A stretch of DNA of 64,000 bases, from assembly GCF_000585415.1 (NCBI RefSeq), contig NZ_KK073876.1, positions 1,733,810 to 1,797,809 on the forward strand, read 5' to 3'. The notes under the pieces were generated by a model. It was not told the origin of the DNA. It ran no database searches and worked only from the letters and a program-made list of their open reading frames with translations. The stretch's first letter is position 1; each line of letters begins with the position of its first letter. The stretch comes from Sphingomonas jaspsi DSM 18422 (GTDB lineage: Bacteria > Pseudomonadota > Alphaproteobacteria > Sphingomonadales > Sphingomonadaceae). Made by a program: the position numbers and the translations under genes. Positions 46,942 to 60,591 of the stretch are shown piece by piece.

Positions 46942-48288
46942 ATGAGCGACCAAATGCACGACATTCACATCATCGGCGGCGGCCTCGCCGGTTCGGAAGC
47001 TGCGTGGCAGCTTGCCAATGCCGGCCTTAAGGTACGCCTTAGCGAAATGCGAGGTGGCGGAGACAGTACCCCTGCGCACGAAAGCGACCGCTTGGCGGAA
47101 ATGGTCTGCTCTAACAGCTTTCGCAGCGACGACGCCGAAAGCAATGCCGTCGGACTGATCCACCAAGAGATGCGCGCGCTCGACAGCCTGATCATGACCT
47201 GCGCAGACCTCCACCGCGTACCCGCGGGTTCCGCCCTCGCCGTCGACCGTGAGGCCTTCGCTGCGGAAGTAACCGCGCGCCTGTCGGCACACCCCAACAT
47301 CACCATCATTCGCGAACGGATCGACGAGCTGCCCACAGAAGGCTCGACCATTGTTGCTACCGGCCCCCTCACCGCGCCCGGACTAGCCGATGCGATCGCA
47401 AAGGTCACCGGCTCCGACGCGCTGGCCTTTTTCGACGCCATCGCGCCCATCGTGCATCGCGACAGCATCGACATGGACGTCTGCTGGATGGCGGCGCGCT
47501 GGGACAAGGGCGGCAAGGACTACATCAATTGCCCGCTGACCAAGGAGCAGTATGAAGCCTTCGTCACTGCCCTGAACGACGGCGAGAAAACCGAGTTCAA
47601 GGAGTGGGAGAAGAACACGCCCTATTTCGAGGGCTGCATGCCGATCGAAGTCATGGCGGCACGCGGGGTCGAAACGCTACGCTATGGCCCGATGAAGGGC
47701 GTCGGGCTCGACAATCCGCACACTGCCACCCCCGAACATCCCAACGGCCGCTGGCCATACGCCTGCGTCCAGTTGCGCCAGGACAATGCGCTCGGCACAT
47801 TGTGGAACATGGTCGGCTTCCAAACCAAGCTGAAACATGGCGAGCAGGTCCGCATCTTCCGCACCATTCCGGGCCTCGAAAATGCCGAATTCGCGCGGCT
47901 GGGCGGAATCCACCGCAACAGCTTCATCAAGTCGCCCGAACTGCTGGACGGCGAACTGCGCCTCAAGGCGCTGCCCCACATCCGCTTCGCCGGCCAGATC
48001 ACGGGTTGCGAGGGCTATGTCGAAAGCGCGGCGGTCGGCCTGCTGGCGGCGCGCTTCGCAGCGGCTGAGAAGAACGGCGCATCCTTGCCGCCGCCGCCGC
48101 CGGAAACCGCGCTTGGCGCCCTATTGCATCACATTACGGGCGGGGCCGATGCGGAAAGCTATCAGCCGATGAACATCAACTTCGGGCTGATGCCGCCACT
48201 GACCGGTCCCAAGATAAGGAAAGCGGATCGCAAGAAGCTCTACACCGACCGCGCCCGCGCCGCGCTCAAGGACTGGCTGGGCGCCTAA
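46942..48288 (+). CDS. trmFO: methylenetetrahydrofolate-tRNA-(uracil-5-)-methyltransferase
   Basis: TrmFO makes ribothymidine at tRNA position 54 using methylenetetrahydrofolate and FAD instead of SAM. The 448-residue protein has the FAD site [20 protein letters not shown], the [11 protein letters not shown] segment, [25 protein letters not shown] and YGPMKGVGL. Its C-terminal domain has [17 protein letters not shown] and [10 protein letters not shown]. All are typical. The ATG at 46942 follows a hairpin; M5 at 46954 is a possible alternative start. Confidence 0.96.
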   Translation: MSDQMHDIHIIGGGLAGSEAAWQLANAGLKVRLSEMRGGGDSTPAHESDRLAEMVCSNSFRSDDAESNAVGLIHQEMRALDSLIMTCADLHRVPAGSALAVDREAFAAEVTARLSAHPNITIIRERIDELPTEGSTIVATGPLTAPGLADAIAKVTGSDALAFFDAIAPIVHRDSIDMDVCWMAARWDKGGKDYINCPLTKEQYEAFVTALNDGEKTEFKEWEKNTPYFEGCMPIEVMAARGVETLRYGPMKGVGLDNPHTATPEHPNGRWPYACVQLRQDNALGTLWNMVGFQTKLKHGEQVRIFRTIPGLENAEFARLGGIHRNSFIKSPELLDGELRLKALPHIRFAGQITGCEGYVESAAVGLLAARFAAAEKNGASLPPPPPETALGALLHHITGGADAESYQPMNINFGLMPPLTGPKIRKADRKKLYTDRARAALKDWLGA

Positions 48289-48731
48289 CTGCAACTGCAG
48301 GCGGGCTTGGCTTTTCGCTTGGGGGCGGTCGTGGAATATTCGGCCGGGGTCAGCGACTTGCTTTTGTCGGCGTCTGCATCGTTGAATTTATCGATCGTCC
48401 TGACCGCCCATTCTTCGAAGCTCAGCTTGCCGTCATGGTCGAGGTCCAGCTTGGCGAAGGGCTTGCGTCGCGGTTCGACCAGCTCGGCCAGCGTGATCCG
48501 ACCGTCCTCATTCTTGTCGGCGCGGGCGAAGCGCTTTTCTTCCTTCGACTTGGGATCGGCCGAGGGTGCATCGGGAATGGGTTTGAGCGTCAGGGGCTGC
48601 GATGGAGCAGCGGCGAACCTTGCCGCCGGCGCCGTCGGCATGGGAGTCGTTTCGGCCCTCCCCTGCCAAAACAGCAGGCCTCCGATCATCAACAGGAAAA
48701 CGCTTGCAGCACCGGCGACGTAACGCAGCAT
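48285..48731 (-). CDS. EF-hand calcium-binding protein, membrane-anchored
   Basis: The 148-residue protein has an N-terminal hydrophobic segment ([18 protein letters not shown]) and three EF-hand-like loops: [24 protein letters not shown] and [14 protein letters not shown]. The first two keep the classical calcium-ligand spacing. It ends in CSCS. A calcium-binding envelope role is likely; the partner is unknown. Its 3' end overlaps trmFO by four bases. Confidence 0.85.
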   Translation of the reverse strand: MLRYVAGAASVFLLMIGGLLFWQGRAETTPMPTAPAARFAAAPSQPLTLKPIPDAPSADPKSKEEKRFARADKNEDGRITLAELVEPRRKPFAKLDLDHDGKLSFEEWAVRTIDKFNDADADKSKSLTPAEYSTTAPKRKAKPACSCS

Positions 48732-48784
48732 GACCCCTCCAGGGTAACGCAATCCGGCCGGGGCAGCTTAGCGGCTCGTTTCGA

Positions 48785-49450
48785 TCAGGCAATGGTCCCG
48801 AACAATTTGTGGCTGACCAGCGCAACAGCACGCGCCGGACTGGCCTCAGGTTCCAGCGCCGGAGCATGTTTGACGTCGCGGGCTGCAAGCCGGGCAAGCG
48901 CCGTGAGTGGGCGTAACCGTCGCGGCACCCGCCGTCCCTCGAGATCGCGCAAGTCCAAATCGGCAGGAATCGCCATCAGACCGCGCCTTGCCGCCGTCGC
49001 GACCGCGAAAATCTCGCCCGCCTTTTCGAGCAAGGGCGCGTCGCCGTCCAGCAACAACGCGGCAGCACGGAACAGCGCTGCGCCGCCCGCTGCGACCCGG
49101 TCGGCGTCGATCTCGTCATCGAGCAGCGCCGCATAGCCGTCTTCCATTTCGGCCAGCAGGCGTCCCGTGACCCCCTTCGGCAGAAGCTGCCGGGCTACCG
49201 CCTGCAATCGCGGTTCGGCCGGCGCCGGCGCGCTGTCGAGCCGTTCCAGCGCCTCACGCCACCAGGCCAGGCGGATCGCGCCAAGGGCTGGCTGGGTCGA
49301 CGACATCACGACCTCCGCCAGCGCGGCGTCGATTGCGAACAGTGCATCGAAGGCGGGCCTCACCTCGACCGGCCAATATAGCCGGACGAGATCGAGGTCC
49401 CGCTGCGGCTCAGCGATAGGATACCGCCTTGGCCGCCTTGACGACGTCAT
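48785..49450 (-). CDS. squalene/phytoene synthase-like protein (NDUFAF6-type)
   Basis: The 221-residue protein matches the trans-isoprenyl synthase fold at [31 protein letters not shown] and [10 protein letters not shown]. It lacks the classical pair of DxxxD motifs of carotenoid synthases. This is the pattern of the NDUFAF6-like subgroup, whose mitochondrial member assists complex I assembly. Enzyme activity is doubtful. The start at ATG 49450 lies 41 bases inside pdhB; no later start gives a complete N-terminus. Confidence 0.8.
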   Translation of the reverse strand: MTSSRRPRRYPIAEPQRDLDLVRLYWPVEVRPAFDALFAIDAALAEVVMSSTQPALGAIRLAWWREALERLDSAPAPAEPRLQAVARQLLPKGVTGRLLAEMEDGYAALLDDEIDADRVAAGGAALFRAAALLLDGDAPLLEKAGEIFAVATAARRGLMAIPADLDLRDLEGRRVPRRLRPLTALARLAARDVKHAPALEPEASPARAVALVSHKLFGTIA

Positions 49451-50768
49451 CGACCTTGATAAGCGCCAGCTTCTCGAGGTTTGCGGCATAGGGCAGCGGC
49501 ACGTCGACGTTTGTCACGCGCGCGACCGGGGCATCGAGGTCGTCGAAGCCCTGTTCCATGCACACCGCCATGATTTCGGACGCGATCGAACAGACTGGCC
49601 AGCCTTCCTCGACCACCACCACGCGGTTGGTCTTGGCGAGCGAGGTCAGAACCGTTTCCGTATCGAGCGGGCGCAGGGTGCGAAGGTCGATCACCTCCGC
49701 GTCGATCCCTTCGTCGGCCAGCTTGTCGGCGGCTTCAAGGCTGACGCCGACGCCGATCGAATAGCTGACGATGGTCACGTCCTTGCCCTCGCGCATGATC
49801 CGCGCCTTGCCGATCGGCAGGACATAGTCGTCGACCTGCGGGACGTCGAAGCTCTGGCCATAGAGCAGCTCGTTTTCGAGGAAGACGACCGGATCTTCGC
49901 TGCGGATCGCCGCCTTGAGCAGCCCCTTGGCGTCGGCGCTGTCATAGGGGCAGATCACGATCAGGCCCGGCACGCTGGCGTACCATGGCCCGTAATTCTG
50001 GCTGTGCTGCGCGCCGACCCGGCTCGCCGCGCCGTTGGGGCCGCGGAAGACGATCGGGCAGCGCATCTGGCCGCCGGACATGTAATTGGTCTTTGCCGCC
50101 GAATTGATGATGTGGTCGATCGCCTGCATGGCGAAGTTGAAGGTCATGAATTCGATAATCGGACGAAGCCCGCCCATCGCGGCGCCCGACCCGATCCCGG
50201 CAAAGCCATATTCGGTGATCGGCGTATCGATGACCCGCTTCGGCCCGAATTCGTCGAGCAGGCCCTGGGTGACCTTGTAAGCGCCCTGGTACTGGGCAAC
50301 TTCTTCGCCCATCACGAAGACGCGCTCGTCGCGGCGCATTTCTTCGGCCATTGCATCGCGCAGCGCCTCGCGGACGGTGGTCGCGCGCATCTCTGTCCCC
50401 GCGGGAACGTCCGTCGCCTTCATCGTCGGCGCCTTGGCGACGGGCTTGAGTGCATCGACCGGGGCAGCCGGCGCTGCCGGGGTCTGCTCAACCGGCTGGC
50501 TGGCGGCCACCGGCGCGGCCACTTCGCCCTCGCCGCCCATCAGCGCGATGACCGTACCGACCTTTACGCCGTCGGTGCCTTCGGGAACGAGGATCTTGCT
50601 GATCGTGCCTTCGTCGACCGCCTCGAATTCCATCGTCGCCTTGTCCGTCTCGATCTCGGCAAGGATGTCGCCCGAGGAGACTTCATCGCCTTCCTTGACC
50701 AGCCATTTGGCGAGCGTGCCCTCCTCCATCGTCGGCGAGAGCGCGGGCATCTTCAGTTCGACCGCCAT
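49410..50768 (-). CDS. pdhB: pyruvate dehydrogenase E1 component subunit beta with lipoyl domain
   Basis: With PdhA this forms the heterotetrameric E1 that decarboxylates pyruvate with thiamine diphosphate. The 452-residue protein has an N-terminal lipoyl domain (lipoyl Lys in [10 protein letters not shown]), an Ala/Pro-rich linker (about 85-120) and the E1 beta domain with [25 protein letters not shown] and [22 protein letters not shown] lipoyl domain on E1 beta is an alphaproteobacterial trait. It shares one base with the pdhA stop. LipA is at 10262-11191. Confidence 0.96.
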   Translation of the reverse strand: MAVELKMPALSPTMEEGTLAKWLVKEGDEVSSGDILAEIETDKATMEFEAVDEGTISKILVPEGTDGVKVGTVIALMGGEGEVAAPVAASQPVEQTPAAPAAPVDALKPVAKAPTMKATDVPAGTEMRATTVREALRDAMAEEMRRDERVFVMGEEVAQYQGAYKVTQGLLDEFGPKRVIDTPITEYGFAGIGSGAAMGGLRPIIEFMTFNFAMQAIDHIINSAAKTNYMSGGQMRCPIVFRGPNGAASRVGAQHSQNYGPWYASVPGLIVICPYDSADAKGLLKAAIRSEDPVVFLENELLYGQSFDVPQVDDYVLPIGKARIMREGKDVTIVSYSIGVGVSLEAADKLADEGIDAEVIDLRTLRPLDTETVLTSLAKTNRVVVVEEGWPVCSIASEIMAVCMEQGFDDLDAPVARVTNVDVPLPYAANLEKLALIKVDDVVKAAKAVSYR

Positions 50769-51823
50769 CAGTAGCTCTCCACCAGCACGTCGGTGTACAG
50801 TTCGGCCGCATCGGGCTCGGGCGCATCTTCGGCAAACTTCGCAGCTTCCACCACGATTTCCTTGATTTCCTTATCGATCTTCTTGAGATCATCGGCCGAA
50901 AATCCTTCGGCCTCCAGCAGCTTCGCGGCATGGTCGATAGGATCGCGATGTTCGCGATAATCCTGCACCTCTTCTTTGCTGCGATATTTGGCCGGGTCGC
51001 TCATCGAGTGGCCGCGGTAGCGATAAGTGAGAAGTTCGAGGATGATTGGCCCCTTCCCCGCCTGGGTCCAGGCCATCGCTTCTTCGGCGGCGCCGCGAAC
51101 CGCAAGCACGTCCATACCGTCGACCTGGATACCCGGAATGCGGAAGCTTTCGCCGCGCTTGTAGAAGTCCGGCTCCGATGCCGAGCGTTCGACCGCGGTG
51201 CCCATGGCATATTTGTTATTCTCGATCGCGTAGATAACCGGCAGGTCCCACAGCTTCGCCATGTTAAAGCTTTCATAGACCTGGCCCTGATTGGCCGCGC
51301 CGTCACCGAAATAAGCGAGGCAAGTACCGCCATCGCCGCTGTACTGGTGCTTGAAGGCGAGACCGGTGCCGAGCGCGACCTGCGCGCCGACGATGCCATG
51401 GCCGCCGTAAAAGCCATGTTCGACGCTGAACATGTGCATCGACCCACCCTTACCGCGCGAAATGCCGGCGGCGCGTCCCGTCAGTTCGGCCATGATCACC
51501 TTGGGATCGATGCCATAGGCCAGCATATGGCCGTGATCGCGATAGCCGGTGATGACGCTGTCCCGCCCGACCTTCATCGCGCTTTGCAAGCCGACCGCGA
51601 CCGCTTCCTGGCCGATGTAGAGGTGACAGAAGCCGCCGATCAGGCCGAGGCCGTAGAGCTGGCCCGCCCGCTCTTCGAAGCGGCGGATGAGCAGCATCTG
51701 CTTGTAGAAGTCGAGCAACTCGTCCTTCGACGCCTTGTAGGGCTGCGGCTCGTTAGGCCGTTCGCGGTTGGGGGTAGCAGGCGCAGCGGTCTTGGGCGCG
51801 GCCTTGCTGGCGGTTTTCGCCAC
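50768..51823 (-). CDS. pdhA: pyruvate dehydrogenase E1 component subunit alpha
   Basis: The 351-residue protein is E1 alpha, holding the thiamine diphosphate site [31 protein letters not shown] and the phosphate-binding segment RGHSMSDP. It begins with an Ala/Lys/Pro-rich tail ([20 protein letters not shown]) before the conserved [20 protein letters not shown] chose GTG 51823, with GGAG six bases upstream; ATG 51835 would add four residues. Confidence 0.96.
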   Translation of the reverse strand: MAKTASKAAPKTAAPATPNRERPNEPQPYKASKDELLDFYKQMLLIRRFEERAGQLYGLGLIGGFCHLYIGQEAVAVGLQSAMKVGRDSVITGYRDHGHMLAYGIDPKVIMAELTGRAAGISRGKGGSMHMFSVEHGFYGGHGIVGAQVALGTGLAFKHQYSGDGGTCLAYFGDGAANQGQVYESFNMAKLWDLPVIYAIENNKYAMGTAVERSASEPDFYKRGESFRIPGIQVDGMDVLAVRGAAEEAMAWTQAGKGPIILELLTYRYRGHSMSDPAKYRSKEEVQDYREHRDPIDHAAKLLEAEGFSADDLKKIDKEIKEIVVEAAKFAEDAPEPDAAELYTDVLVESY

Positions 51824-51943
51824 GTACGTCTCCATCTCACCAAATCGTCCGCGCCGCCTATAGGCAGTCGGGACGGCGCTCGGCAATGCCGTAGCGTCAA
51901 GAATAGCTATTCAGGGCAATAAATCGACCGGCAAGGCGGCCGG

Positions 51944-52255
51944 TCAGTCCGCGAGCGGGACGATCACTTCATCGGATCGGACAAGCCCAAGATCCTTGCG
52001 GATCAATTCGTCAGCCATGTCGGGATCGGCCTTGCGCGGATCGAGCAACTGGGAGCGGTGCTTGAGCTGCGAGCGCTCTTCCTGAAGCTGCGCCAGTTCC
52101 GTCTTGCGCTTGTCGAGGTCCTGCGCATAGCCGCGCCAAGCCAACAGCCCGTTGGGACCGGCAATGGCATGGCCGGCGAACGTGCCGACGATGACGAACG
52201 CCACGGCAGGCCATGCCGCGCGCTTGATCATCCTGGTGGCATTCCCCCGTTTCAT
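51944..52255 (-). CDS. septum formation initiator family protein (FtsB-like)
   Basis: The 103-residue protein has one N-terminal membrane helix (AWPAVAFVIVGTFAGHAIAG) and a coiled coil (LDKRKTELAQLQEERSQLKHRSQLL) followed by DPDMADELIRKDLGLVRSDEVIV. This is the FtsB/DivIC layout, a divisome component linking FtsQ and FtsL. Its position between eno and pdhA is conserved in alphaproteobacteria. An inner ATG at 52231 is a possible alternative start. Confidence 0.9.
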   Translation of the reverse strand: MKRGNATRMIKRAAWPAVAFVIVGTFAGHAIAGPNGLLAWRGYAQDLDKRKTELAQLQEERSQLKHRSQLLDPRKADPDMADELIRKDLGLVRSDEVIVPLAD

Positions 52256-52330
52256 AGCCTCACAGAATCAGAAAGACGCCATGAAGGCAAGGGCTTTCAG
52301 CCTCACGATTCACAAAAAGATTCGAGACGG

Positions 52331-53668
<1,338 letters not shown>

Positions 53669-53712
53669 CTATACGGCCCGCGCCAAAGCGTGCAACTTTG
53701 CCTTTCGATCCC

Positions 53713-53738
53713 GGAACGATGGGGCGGGCTGGCGGGTT
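53713..53738 (+). promoter_or_regulatory. near-consensus EcfG-type stress promoter
   Basis: GGAAC (53713-53717) and GGTT (53735-53738) are 17 bases apart, one mismatch from GGAAC-N17-CGTT. It lies 25 bases before ATG 53763, which fits a short leader with AGGAGG. Confidence 0.45.
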
Positions 53739-53762
53739 GAAGTTGCAAAGCAGGAGGCAAAT

Positions 53763-54248
53763 ATGGCGACGACTGACAACACACTTCCCGAAGGCACCGA
53801 TAAGATCATCGCCGGTGCCGCGGCGACCGAGAGCGAGGAGGCCCTCATCGTGACAACACCGACGGCCAAGGACAAGGCATTGCAGACGCTGAAGACCGAA
53901 ACCGGCAAATTGTCGGGCCAGGCGGCGGACAAGGCTCGCGGCCTCGTCGGCCAGGGCCTGGAACGCTCGGGCGAAGCGCTTGGCAATGTTTCCAAGATGA
54001 TTGGCGACACGGCTGCCAGCCTCGATGAACGGCTCGGCTCGGAATATGGCGACTACGCCCGCAAGGCAGCGGGCGCGATCGAGGAAGCCGCCAACAAACT
54101 CTCCGCCAAGGACGCCGACGAATTGATCGAGGATACCCGCGAATTCGTCCGCAAGAGCCCGGGCGTGGCGCTCGCCGGCGCGGCCATCATCGGCTTTGCG
54201 CTGGTCCGCCTCGTGAAGGCCGGTCTCGACCAGGACAAGGAAGACTAA
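53763..54248 (+). CDS. DUF883/YqjD-like membrane-tethered protein
   Basis: The 161-residue protein has a long polar helical region (for example DKALQTLKTETGKLSGQAADKARGLVGQGLERSGEALGNVSKMI), an FVRKSPGVALAGAAIIGFALVRLVKAG C-terminal helix and a charged tail. This is the architecture of E. coli YqjD/ElaB, which tether ribosomes to the membrane in stationary phase; sequence similarity is modest. AGGAGG precedes the ATG. It is the first gene of a four-gene cluster. Confidence 0.78.
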   Translation: MATTDNTLPEGTDKIIAGAAATESEEALIVTTPTAKDKALQTLKTETGKLSGQAADKARGLVGQGLERSGEALGNVSKMIGDTAASLDERLGSEYGDYARKAAGAIEEAANKLSAKDADELIEDTREFVRKSPGVALAGAAIIGFALVRLVKAGLDQDKED

Positions 54249-54253
54249 GCGAC

Positions 54254-54595
54254 ATGGTTCAGCCAGGGGGTGGCGACGACGATGGGCAAACGGTTGGCGG
54301 CATGTTTCGCCAGCTTCTCGATGATGGCCGGGCCTATGCCCAGGCCGAATTCGAACTTGCCAAGGCCCGCGTACAGATCAAGGCGATCCGCTACCGGAAC
54401 GCCGCGATCCTCGCGGCACTGGCGCTTTTCCTTGCCTTCGCCACGACCGTCATCCTCTGCCTGGCCGTCGTGATGTGGTTCAGCCAGTTGATCGGCCCCT
54501 ATCTCGGCGGCTTGACCGCCATCCTGGTGGTCGCAGGCGCCACCATGCTGGTCGCCATGATGGCCCGAAAGGCGTTCGACCGTGCCGCTGATTAA
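54254..54595 (+). CDS. YqjE-like (Holin_X) membrane protein
   Basis: The 113-residue protein has an amphipathic N-terminus and two membrane helices (AAILAALALFLAFATTVILCLAVVMWF and LTAILVVAGATMLVAMMA). This matches the YqjE/phage-holin-like family. The name does not imply a phage gene; nothing else here is phage-like. It starts 5 bases after the previous stop. Confidence 0.82.
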   Translation: MVQPGGGDDDGQTVGGMFRQLLDDGRAYAQAEFELAKARVQIKAIRYRNAAILAALALFLAFATTVILCLAVVMWFSQLIGPYLGGLTAILVVAGATMLVAMMARKAFDRAAD

Positions 54596-55055
54596 GGAAC
54601 ATAAGCTGGCGTTGGCCGAGAGCGAGGTCGACCGCACCCGCGACCGACTGGTCGACACCGTCAGCGACTTCGCGGACCTGCTGGCGCCCAAGCGGATCAT
54701 CAGCGACGTGTGGGAAAACGCCAAGGACAAGGGAGCCGACTTGGCCGAAAATGCGGTGGATGCGGTGAAGAAGCGGCCGCTTGTATTCGGCGGGATCGTC
54801 GCGGCGCTGACCGCATTCCTCGCTCGCGAGCCGCTCAAGGATGCGGCGGTCAGCGCATATGACGTCATGACGTCGCCCAAGAAGAGAACGGGACCTAAAA
54901 AGTCTGGGTGGAAGAAAGAAGCGATTGGATCGACGGCCGGGACCGATGCGTCAGCGGTTACGGTTCAGCGACCCGCAAAACCGAAACCTCGCGCTGCGAC
55001 CAAGGCTGCCCCTGCCCGGGCGCCTAGGGCGACAGCCAAGAAAGTGGAGAAGTGA
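54582..55055 (+). CDS. membrane-associated hypothetical protein (DUF3618/YqjK-like)
   Basis: The 157-residue protein starts with a helical region (EVDRTRDRLVDTVSDFADLLAPKRI), contains a short hydrophobic stretch (RPLVFGGIVAALTAFLA) and ends in a Lys/Ala/Pro-rich basic tail. The start is GTG 54582, overlapping the previous gene by 14 bases. The DUF3618 match is tentative and the function unknown; the basic tail could bind nucleic acid or the ribosome. Confidence 0.75.
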   Translation: MPLIKEHKLALAESEVDRTRDRLVDTVSDFADLLAPKRIISDVWENAKDKGADLAENAVDAVKKRPLVFGGIVAALTAFLAREPLKDAAVSAYDVMTSPKKRTGPKKSGWKKEAIGSTAGTDASAVTVQRPAKPKPRAATKAAPARAPRATAKKVEK

Positions 55056-55056
55056 C

Positions 55057-55500
55057 ATGAGTGCCCGTCAGACCCCTGAGACCCCGACCCTTCGCGATCG
55101 CGCCACCGACGCCTTCGACCATAGCCGCGAACGCGCGGTCGAAGCCTATGATGCTGCCCGCGAAAAGGCGACGGAGGCCAAGGCGAAGGCCAAGGACGGC
55201 ATCGACACCAATCCGCTCGTCGCGCTCGGCGGCGGCCTTGCGATCGGCGCATTGATTGCGGCGCTCCTCCCGAAGACCAAGGCCGAAGAGCGGCTACTAG
55301 GCGATGCCGGACGTAAAATTACAGGGACCGCCCGCGACGCCGCTGCTGCCGCCAAAGAGGCAGGCCGTGAAAAGCTGGCGGAACTTAACATCACGCGCGA
55401 CGCCGGCGCCAATGCCGTTCAATCGCTGCTCAATGGGCTGCGCGACGCCGCCAAGAGCAGCGGACAGGCTGCACTGGGCACCGTGAAGAAAACCGACTGA
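55057..55500 (+). CDS. hypothetical membrane-associated helical protein
   Basis: The 147-residue protein begins with an Ala/Glu/Lys-rich helical region (RERAVEAYDAAREKATEAKAKAKDGI), has a single hydrophobic segment (PLVALGGGLAIGALIAALLP) and a second helical region after it. It resembles YqjD/DUF883 proteins and the first gene of this cluster, and its ATG is one base after the previous stop. Confidence 0.78.
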   Translation: MSARQTPETPTLRDRATDAFDHSRERAVEAYDAAREKATEAKAKAKDGIDTNPLVALGGGLAIGALIAALLPKTKAEERLLGDAGRKITGTARDAAAAAKEAGREKLAELNITRDAGANAVQSLLNGLRDAAKSSGQAALGTVKKTD

Positions 55501-55508
55501 CGACCCGT

Positions 55509-55549
55509 CGCCCGGCCTTTTCAAGGGACTAGCGCCGGGCGGCCCTTTT
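55509..55549 (+). terminator. intrinsic terminator of the yqj-like cluster
   Basis: CGCCCGGC (55509-55516) pairs with GCCGGGCG (55534-55541), followed after GCCC by TTTT. The loop is longer than usual, but it lies directly after the cluster's last stop. Confidence 0.65.
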
Positions 55550-55565
55550 CTGTAGCGGGGCGCGC

Positions 55566-55796
55566 ATGAGCAAACTGCACCTCGTATTCGGCGGCCGGGT
55601 CAAGGATCCGCGCGGCCTGGACTTCGTCGATCTGAACGCCATCGATTTCGTCGGCATGTACGACTGCTACGCCGACGCCGAAGAAGCCTGGCGCGGCGCT
55701 GCCCAGCGCACCGTCGACGACGCCGAGATGAAATATGTGGTGGTCCACCTGCATCGGCTGCTGGAGCCGGAGGTCGATCCTCAGGCCGGTCGGTAA
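55566..55796 (+). CDS. DUF4170 domain protein
   Basis: The 76-residue protein matches the DUF4170 family of small alphaproteobacterial proteins: KLHLVFGGRVKDPRGLDFVDLNAIDFVGMYDCYADAEEAWRGAAQRTVDDAEMKY. Function is unknown. It overlaps the convergent rhomboid gene by 16 bases. Confidence 0.85.
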   Translation: MSKLHLVFGGRVKDPRGLDFVDLNAIDFVGMYDCYADAEEAWRGAAQRTVDDAEMKYVVVHLHRLLEPEVDPQAGR

Positions 55797-56407
55797 CGCC
55801 GACGAAGCAGCGGGATCGCAAGGGCGAGCCCGGCGACAAAACCGCCAATATGCGCCGGGGTGGCGAGCATCATCCCTCCCGTGCCGGCAAGGAATGCCAG
55901 CGCAAGGTTGAGCACCACCCAAAAGCCCAGCAGCCAGCCGAGGAACAATATGCGGTTGGCCAAGGGTGATCGGAACAGGTTCGTGGGCCTGCCGAACAAC
56001 AGCCCCTGAATGCCGAATAGCGTGCTGATGGCTCCGCTCGCGCCGACCATCGGAACGTCCATGGCGGGGCCTGCGACATATTGCGCAGCGGCGGCCGCTG
56101 CAGCGCCCACAAAATAGGCGAATATCAAGCCCGACGCGCCGATCAGGGGTTCAATTTGCCGGCCGACGATCCACAGGGCCAGCATGTTCATCCCAAGGTG
56201 AAACCAGCCCCCGTGCAAAAGCTCGGCAGTCCATGGCGTAACCCACCATGGCAGCGAAAGCGGGCCGCCCGGTGCCTCGCCGACCAGTGCTGGCGTAAAA
56301 CCCCACAGGACTGCCGCAAGCTGCAGGTTCCAAGCGAAGGCGGCCATCGAAATCACCGTTGTGACGGCAATAATCGCTACCGTCGCTCGAGGCCGGACCG
56401 ACCCCAC
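55781..56407 (-). CDS. rhomboid family intramembrane serine protease
   Basis: Rhomboids cut transmembrane substrates within the bilayer. The 208-residue protein has six hydrophobic segments, the HGGWFHLGMNMLALWIVGRQIE helix, the catalytic Ser in GASGAI and the catalytic His in PAHIGGFVAGL, so the dyad is complete. The start is a GTG that shares one base with the greA stop (TAGTG). Confidence 0.92.
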   Translation of the reverse strand: MGSVRPRATVAIIAVTTVISMAAFAWNLQLAAVLWGFTPALVGEAPGGPLSLPWWVTPWTAELLHGGWFHLGMNMLALWIVGRQIEPLIGASGLIFAYFVGAAAAAAAQYVAGPAMDVPMVGASGAISTLFGIQGLLFGRPTNLFRSPLANRILFLGWLLGFWVVLNLALAFLAGTGGMMLATPAHIGGFVAGLALAIPLLRRRYRPA

Positions 56408-56880
56408 TAGATGAATTCGATCTTCGCCACTTCGTAATAGCGCTCGCCGCCCGGCGTCGTCACCTCGACGTCCTCGCCGACTTCCTTGCCGATGAGGGCC
56501 CGGCCCAAGGGCGAGTTGTAGCTGATGCGGCCAACCTTGGCGTCCGCTTCCTGCTGGCCGACCAGCTGGTAGCGGATCTTTTTGTCTTCTTCGTCGAGCA
56601 GGGTGACGGTCGCGCCGAACACCACCTTGTCGCCACTAAGGGTCGTCGGGTCGATTACCAAGGCGCGGCTGAGGCGATCCTCGATATCGCCGATCTGTGC
56701 CTCGATCTGGCCCTGACGTTCCTTCGCCGCATGATATTCGGCGTTTTCGCTGAGGTCGCCATGGGCGCGCGCTTCCTCGATCGCGTCGACGATCTCGGGT
56801 CGTTCCTTCTTCAGGCGCTTCAGTTCCTCTTCGAGCAGCCGATAGCCTTCGGCCAGCATCGGCACCTTGTCGCTCGCCAT
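56407..56880 (-). CDS. greA: transcription elongation factor GreA
   Basis: GreA rescues backtracked RNA polymerase by stimulating transcript cleavage. The 157-residue protein has the N-terminal coiled coil with the tip acids ([22 protein letters not shown]) and the C-terminal FKBP-like domain ([32 protein letters not shown]). ATG 56880 gives the family length; the frame upstream is non-coding. It is 85 bases after carB. Confidence 0.96.
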   Translation of the reverse strand: MASDKVPMLAEGYRLLEEELKRLKKERPEIVDAIEEARAHGDLSENAEYHAAKERQGQIEAQIGDIEDRLSRALVIDPTTLSGDKVVFGATVTLLDEEDKKIRYQLVGQQEADAKVGRISYNSPLGRALIGKEVGEDVEVTTPGGERYYEVAKIEFI

Positions 56881-56965
56881 GATCCTTGTCCCCTTTGCAA
56901 AACCCGCCCCGGCGCCTCCTTCTCCCCAGAAGCGGCGCGACACAGAGCGGATTGTATGAAAATCT

Positions 56966-60306
<3,341 letters not shown>

Positions 60307-60307
<1 letters not shown>

Positions 60308-60591
60308 TAGTTTTCGTTCCCTATGACGGCTTCGTTCCCGACAAATCCAAGCCTGAAAGGAATTTTGGATTTATTGATTGTGGCGATAGCGCAATCGACA
60401 GCTTGGGAGCTTGTGTCGGATTTGAAGTTCAGCGAGACTCGTCGATCCGATTGCAGTTGAAAGATTGACCGTTCCAATCCGCAGTCATCCGCAATTTGGT
60501 CTAATACGGATTGATCACTAACCGGTGACGTCGCTGTCGGCCTCACGCATGCAGCTACGCATAAACTTGCGATTACGACCCCAATCCTCAC
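60307..60591 (-). CDS. small putative lipoprotein between carA and carB
   Basis: The 94-residue protein starts from a GTG at 60591 ([15 protein letters not shown]), with the lipobox Cys about residue 15, and continues with [20 protein letters not shown] and ends [11 protein letters not shown]. It has three cysteines including the lipobox. Its start overlaps the carA stop (GTGA) and its stop overlaps the carB ATG (TAATG), so it is coupled on both sides. Codon use is clearly more AT-rich than in carA and carB. No family is recognised. Confidence 0.75.

Noticed and set aside
54254..54595. Prophage remnant suggested by a holin-like family name.
   Set aside because: The protein is of the YqjE type in a chromosomal yqj-like cluster, and there are no integrase, capsid or lysis genes nearby.
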